41,299 nt of DNA from the NCBI GenBank assembly GCA_903837785.1, contig CAILVY010000275.1, forward strand, positions 1 through 41,299, given 5' to 3'. Below, piece by piece: positions 38,700 to 41,299 of the stretch (the first letter of the stretch is position 1; each line of letters begins with the position of its first letter). Source of the stretch: Candidatus Hydrogenedentota bacterium (GTDB taxonomy: Bacteria > Hydrogenedentota > Hydrogenedentia > Hydrogenedentales > CAILVY01). Position numbers and translations under genes: made by a program. The notes beneath the pieces are model-generated. The model made no database searches, was not told the origin of the DNA, and saw nothing but the letters and a program-made list of their open reading frames with translations.

Positions 38700-38743
38700 C
38701 GATGCCACGGGAAAAACACAAATCAAGCAAGGAGATGCTGCAG

Positions 38744-39175
38744 ATGCTTTCGAGTATTGACATCCACAGCAGTGTAGCCGTCTACGTGCAAATTGAGAAT
38801 CACGTTCAGTTTGCGATCGCCTCCGGCCGTCTCAAACCCACCGACCAATTGCCGTCCGTGCGCGAACTCTCCGAGCGCCTGGAAGTCAACCCCAACACCG
38901 TCGCCAAGGCCTACCGCGATCTCGAGGTCATGGGCCTCCTGTATACGCGCCGCGGCATGGGTGTTTTCGTCAACAAGGGTATTGAGGCAAAGTGCCGCGA
39001 GGATTGCCGCCGTCGAATCATCGGCCGCATGCACGAAGTCGTCGCCGAAGCCAAGGCGGCGGGGCTCGAATCCGACGAAGTCAACGAAATCGTCGCCAAG
39101 AGCCTCACCTTCGAAGGCAGCCCCTACGGCCCGACGCCTGCGTCCCTCCTGACCCTGGCCAAGAAGCGCAAATAA
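38744..39175 (+). CDS. GntR-family regulator, YtrA subfamily
   Basis: This 143-aa transcription factor has an N-terminal winged helix (about residues 8-73: SVAVYVQIENHVQFAIASGRL, QLPSVRELSERLEVNPNTVAKAYRDLEVMGLLYTRRGMGVFV). The short helical tail is typical of YtrA proteins, which lack the large ligand domain. YtrA regulators usually control adjacent ABC transporter operons; here the only neighbour is the divergent PHP gene, and no ABC genes follow. AAGGAG lies 9 nt before the ATG at 38744. The upstream ATG at 38702 is at or before the predicted start point. The inverted repeats at 38545-38565 and 38516-38533 are candidate targets. Confidence 0.87.
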   Translation: MLSSIDIHSSVAVYVQIENHVQFAIASGRLKPTDQLPSVRELSERLEVNPNTVAKAYRDLEVMGLLYTRRGMGVFVNKGIEAKCREDCRRRIIGRMHEVVAEAKAAGLESDEVNEIVAKSLTFEGSPYGPTPASLLTLAKKRK

Positions 39176-39199
39176 CGCTTCGCTTTCCTTGTCGTCCCG

Positions 39200-39247
39200 T
39201 ATCCGCCGTCTCCCTCACCCCGAGGCAGACGGCGGATACTCTTTCCG
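39200..39247 (+). terminator. Terminator of the GntR gene
   Basis: TATCCGCCGTCT (39200-39211) and AGACGGCGGATA (39227-39238), a perfect 12-bp stem followed by CTCTTTCCG. It lies 24 nt after the stop and separates gntR from the recombinase unit. Confidence 0.8.
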
Positions 39248-39292
39248 CCTGAGCCCCCTCCTCTCCCCCTCCGGCCCCTCTCGGGAAAACTC

Positions 39293-39321
39293 TTGACATT
39301 TGCGTACCTTTGCTCTACAAT
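39293..39321 (+). promoter_or_regulatory. Near-consensus promoter of the recombinase-domain gene
   Basis: A perfect TTGACA (39293-39298), 17-nt spacer, TACAAT (39316-39321). It is the best sigma-70 match in the window. The start point near 39328 leaves a leader of about 143 nt. Confidence 0.85.
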
Positions 39322-39328
39322 CTAGATG

Positions 39329-39470
39329 AGACTTGGGATGGTTCTCATGGGGCGGCTCAATTACTGCCAGGCCGCCAAGTTTATCAGAATCCGCGTATCT
39401 GATAGCGCTGACGAGTGATTACGGCGTTCCTGCAATCACCCGCGCAGTGACGATCGGGCTGGGAGGCGTG
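39329..39470 (+). promoter_or_regulatory. Leader of the recombinase-domain gene
   Basis: About 142 nt with inverted repeats: GGCGGC...GCCGCC spanning about 39352-39375, and TATCAG-N11-CTGATA near 39383-39405. In frame with the downstream gene it is open from a TTG at 39333, but the 46 residues it would add match nothing. A 30-codon frame from ATG 39326 ends at TGA and starts before +1. Confidence 0.4.
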
Positions 39471-39980
39471 ATGGGCAAGAGTATCGGGGTAAAGGGCATT
39501 CCCAGAACGGAAGAGGCTGCTTTTGACAGCACCAGCCGTTTAAGCCACGGGGCGAAGGTGAAACGGGGGCAATTAACCTCCGTGCAACAGGGCCGCTACG
39601 GCACGGGACCCGCTCCGTACGGCTACCGCCGCGGACACGAAGGGGAAAAGCCGCTCCTGGTTGATGACCGCGAGGCCGAGGTGGTCCGGCTCATCTTCCG
39701 TGAATACCTCAACACCCGAAGCACCGGCAAAGTTGTCAACTATCTTCATTCCAAGAGCATCTTCACCCGCAAGGGCAACAAGTGGTCGCGTCAGGCCATC
39801 GCCATTATCCTGGCCAACCGGACCTATCGGGGCCGCGTAAGCTACGGGGAAGTGGAAACCGAGGGGCTGCACGACCCCATCATTGAGCCGGCGCTGTTCT
39901 ACAAAGCCAATGCGCTCAAAGAACGAAAACGCCGCCAGGCGGAACCCGTCAAACCCGAACGCCGGAAACTGGCCGTCTGA
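39471..39980 (+). CDS. Recombinase-domain protein lacking the serine-recombinase catalytic domain
   Basis: This is a 169-aa basic protein. Residues about 40-128 match the Recombinase domain that follows the catalytic domain in large serine recombinases: QGRYGTGPAPYGYRRG, DDREAEVVRLIFREYLNTRS, GKVVNYLHSKSIFTRKGNKW, SRQAIAIILANRTYRGRVSY. A further HDPIIEPALFYKANALKERK matches the start of the following region. The N-terminal catalytic domain with the nucleophilic Ser is absent, and there is no room for it: a promoter and the gntR terminator lie directly upstream. GGGAGG lies 4 nt before the ATG. With its own strong promoter it looks domesticated, not merely broken; a DNA-binding role is inferred. 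Confidence 0.78.
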   Translation: MGKSIGVKGIPRTEEAAFDSTSRLSHGAKVKRGQLTSVQQGRYGTGPAPYGYRRGHEGEKPLLVDDREAEVVRLIFREYLNTRSTGKVVNYLHSKSIFTRKGNKWSRQAIAIILANRTYRGRVSYGEVETEGLHDPIIEPALFYKANALKERKRRQAEPVKPERRKLAV

Positions 39981-40027
39981 ATCCACCGCGCCGGCGCGCC
40001 ACCTTGCACGGACCAGAGGATATCCAC

Positions 40028-40570
40028 ATGCTTGAATGCGCCCAGACGTTGCTCGTGGTAATCGATATCCAGGACAAGCTCATGCCCAGGCAGGAAACCG
40101 TCGCCGAGGGCCTGCTGGCGAACAGCATCAAACTGATCCACACCGCGCACACCCTTTCGATTCCCATCGTCGTCAGCGAGCAGAATCCCGAGAAGCTCGG
40201 CGGAACCAACGCGCGCGTGGCCGAAGCGCTCCGCGGCGCCGCGCGCATCCCAAAGATGGAATTCGGTTGTTTCGCCAATCCCGACTTCGTCGAATCACTC
40301 GAGGGGCACCGGCGAAAGCAACTCCTGGTGATCGGCATGGAAACTCACATCTGCGTCATGCAGACCGTCCTCGCCGCACTCGAGGCGGGCTATGAAGCCT
40401 ATGTGGTGCGCGACGCCGTGGTTTCCATGGAGCGGCGCGAATACGAAGCGGGCCTCGAACGAATGACCCGGGCCGGCGCCGTGCCCGTCACCACCCAGAT
40501 GGCCCTCTTCGAACTGCTCCGCGCCGCGGGCACCCCCGAATTCCGCGCCATGCTCCCCCTGTTGAAATAG
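40028..40570 (+). CDS. Isochorismatase-family cysteine hydrolase
   Basis: This 180-aa alpha/beta hydrolase-like enzyme has the family triad Asp13 (LLVVIDIQDKLMP), Lys76 (RIPKMEFGCF) and Cys109 (IGMETHICV). It is closer to the YcaC/nicotinamidase-like hydrolases that act on amides than to true isochorismatase; the substrate is unknown. GAGGAT precedes the ATG at 40028; the longer frame from 40004 adds eight residues without support. It lies 47 nt after the recombinase-domain gene and 103 nt before the Mrp gene. Confidence 0.9.
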   Translation: MLECAQTLLVVIDIQDKLMPRQETVAEGLLANSIKLIHTAHTLSIPIVVSEQNPEKLGGTNARVAEALRGAARIPKMEFGCFANPDFVESLEGHRRKQLLVIGMETHICVMQTVLAALEAGYEAYVVRDAVVSMERREYEAGLERMTRAGAVPVTTQMALFELLRAAGTPEFRAMLPLLK

Positions 40571-40673
40571 CCGCCAACGCCTTCCATGGCTTGCTTCCGC
40601 GTTCCGCCGACAGTATCATGCTGCGGGAATCCCCTCCGGCACCGTCCTGTTCCCTCGTAATCAGGAGAGTTGT

Positions 40674-41299
40674 ATGATCACCGAAAAGCAGGTGCTCGAT
40701 GCACTGCGGCACATTATCGACCCGGATTTGGGCAAAGACATCGTTTCGCTCGGATTCATCAAGAACCTCGCCATCGACGGCACCGCCGTCCGCTTCACGC
40801 TCGAACTGACCACCCCGGCCTGTCCCGTCAAGGCCGAGTTCAAGGCCCGCGCCGAAGCCGCCGTGCGCGCAATCCCCGGCGTCAACGCGGTGGACGTAAC
40901 CATGTCCGCCATGAAGCCCAAACACGCCGCCGTCAAGGTCGATCTCCTCACCCAGGTCGAGTCCATCGTCGCCGTCTCCTCCTGCAAGGGCGGCGTGGGG
41001 AAATCCACTGTGGCGGTCCATCTCGCGCGCGCCATTCAGCGTGAAGGCCGCAAGGTCGGCATTGTCGACCTGGACGTCTATGGCCCCTCGTTTCCCACCC
41101 TGTTCCGCGAGCAGCATCCCCAGGTCATGATGACGGGCGACACCTTGATTCCCGTCGAAGTCGACGGACTCAAGACCATGTCCATGGGCTACCTCATCGG
41201 CGACAAACCGGCCGTGCTGCGCGGGCCGATGGCCTCCGGGTACGCCCTCCAAATCCTCCATCAAACCGACTGGGGCGAACTCGACTACCTCATCATCGA
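40674..41299 (+). CDS. mrp: Mrp/ApbC-family iron-sulfur carrier ATPase, 3' end outside window
   Basis: The first 208 residues are present. A MIP18/DUF59 domain (about 1-85: VLDALRHIIDPDLGKDIVSLGFIKNLAIDG...TPACPVKAEF) precedes the P-loop ATPase with the deviant Walker A motif VSSCKGGVGKSTVAVHLA. GIVDLDVYGPSFPTL and VLRGPMASGYALQIL follow. Mrp proteins bind and transfer 4Fe-4S clusters; the later cluster-binding CxxC would lie beyond the window. Cys rather than Gly before KGGVGKS, and DVYGPS, recall the plant chloroplast protein HCF101. AGGAGA lies about 5 nt before the ATG. Confidence 0.93.
   Translation, partial: MITEKQVLDALRHIIDPDLGKDIVSLGFIKNLAIDGTAVRFTLELTTPACPVKAEFKARAEAAVRAIPGVNAVDVTMSAMKPKHAAVKVDLLTQVESIVAVSSCKGGVGKSTVAVHLARAIQREGRKVGIVDLDVYGPSFPTLFREQHPQVMMTGDTLIPVEVDGLKTMSMGYLIGDKPAVLRGPMASGYALQILHQTDWGELDYLII

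Noticed and set aside
39326..39418. 30-codon frame with an RVS tripeptide, considered as a remnant of a serine-recombinase catalytic domain
   Set aside because: Too short, no nucleophile context, and its ATG precedes the predicted transcript start.

Overview
The window is about 41 kb of GC-rich, densely coding bacterial chromosome with no rRNA, tRNA, CRISPR array or intact insertion sequence that I can recognise. Several features suggest a large-genome, polysaccharide-using bacterium with a complex envelope. These are an alpha-L-rhamnosidase, a sulfatase, an N-methylated pseudopilin-like protein with a near H-X9-DG motif, a surface protein with a pure Glu-Gly dipeptide linker and C-terminal anchor, several lipoproteins and a plant-HCF101-like Mrp ATPase. 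That points to the PVC group or Candidatus Hydrogenedentes and relatives. The lineage is an inference from gene style, not a proof.

Layout. 1-7.8 kb: the 3' part of a rhamnosidase, a 61-aa orphan with a folded leader, a leftward set (duplicated-domain lipoprotein, nuclease-like/PDZ protein, MazG), a 59-aa zinc-ribbon protein, and a leftward pair of a periplasmic metal/cobalamin-type binding lipoprotein and RluD. 8-14 kb: XylB and ribosomal protein S21 on the minus strand, an 850-bp non-coding block, then a sugar/H+ symporter and a molybdate-type ABC permease plus ATPase. 14-20 kb: a translationally coupled GT39-type membrane glycosyltransferase and sulfatase, DUF72, NagB, DUF2147 and a HAD phosphatase. 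20.3-23.7 kb: a TetR regulator with a clear promoter/operator followed by EmrAB-type efflux genes. 23.8-29.2 kb: a dolichol-phosphate-mannose-type glycosyltransferase, a lipoprotein, PilZ, a fused two-domain ABC permease, NAD kinase and dCMP deaminase. 29.3-34 kb: the pseudopilin-like gene with a roughly 230-nt leader, PcrA/UvrD helicase overlapping PheA, and a 32-aa peptide gene with its own promoter and terminator. 34.5-41.3 kb: a metallopeptidase-like surface protein, a PHP/CehA-type secreted protein, a GntR/YtrA regulator, a recombinase-domain protein without a catalytic domain, an isochorismatase-like hydrolase and the start of an Mrp ATPase.

How they work together. Carbohydrate genes (rhamnosidase, XylB, sugar porter, NagB, sulfatase) fit growth on plant or algal polysaccharides, but they are scattered and not one locus. 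ABC transporter parts are also scattered: a binding protein alone, a permease plus ATPase without binding protein, and a fused permease alone. Transcription signals are unusually readable. Many genes have TTGAC-type -35 boxes with 17-nt spacers, or an extended -10 of the form TGNTANNAT, and two genes look leaderless.

The most interesting candidates are the 32-aa peptide gene (33948-34046, minus) with a complete transcription unit, the folded leaders at 2698-2768 and 30253-30467, the catalytic-domain-less recombinase (39471-39980), the nuclease-like/PDZ protein with an altered active site, and the structured 10.1-10.4 kb non-coding block.
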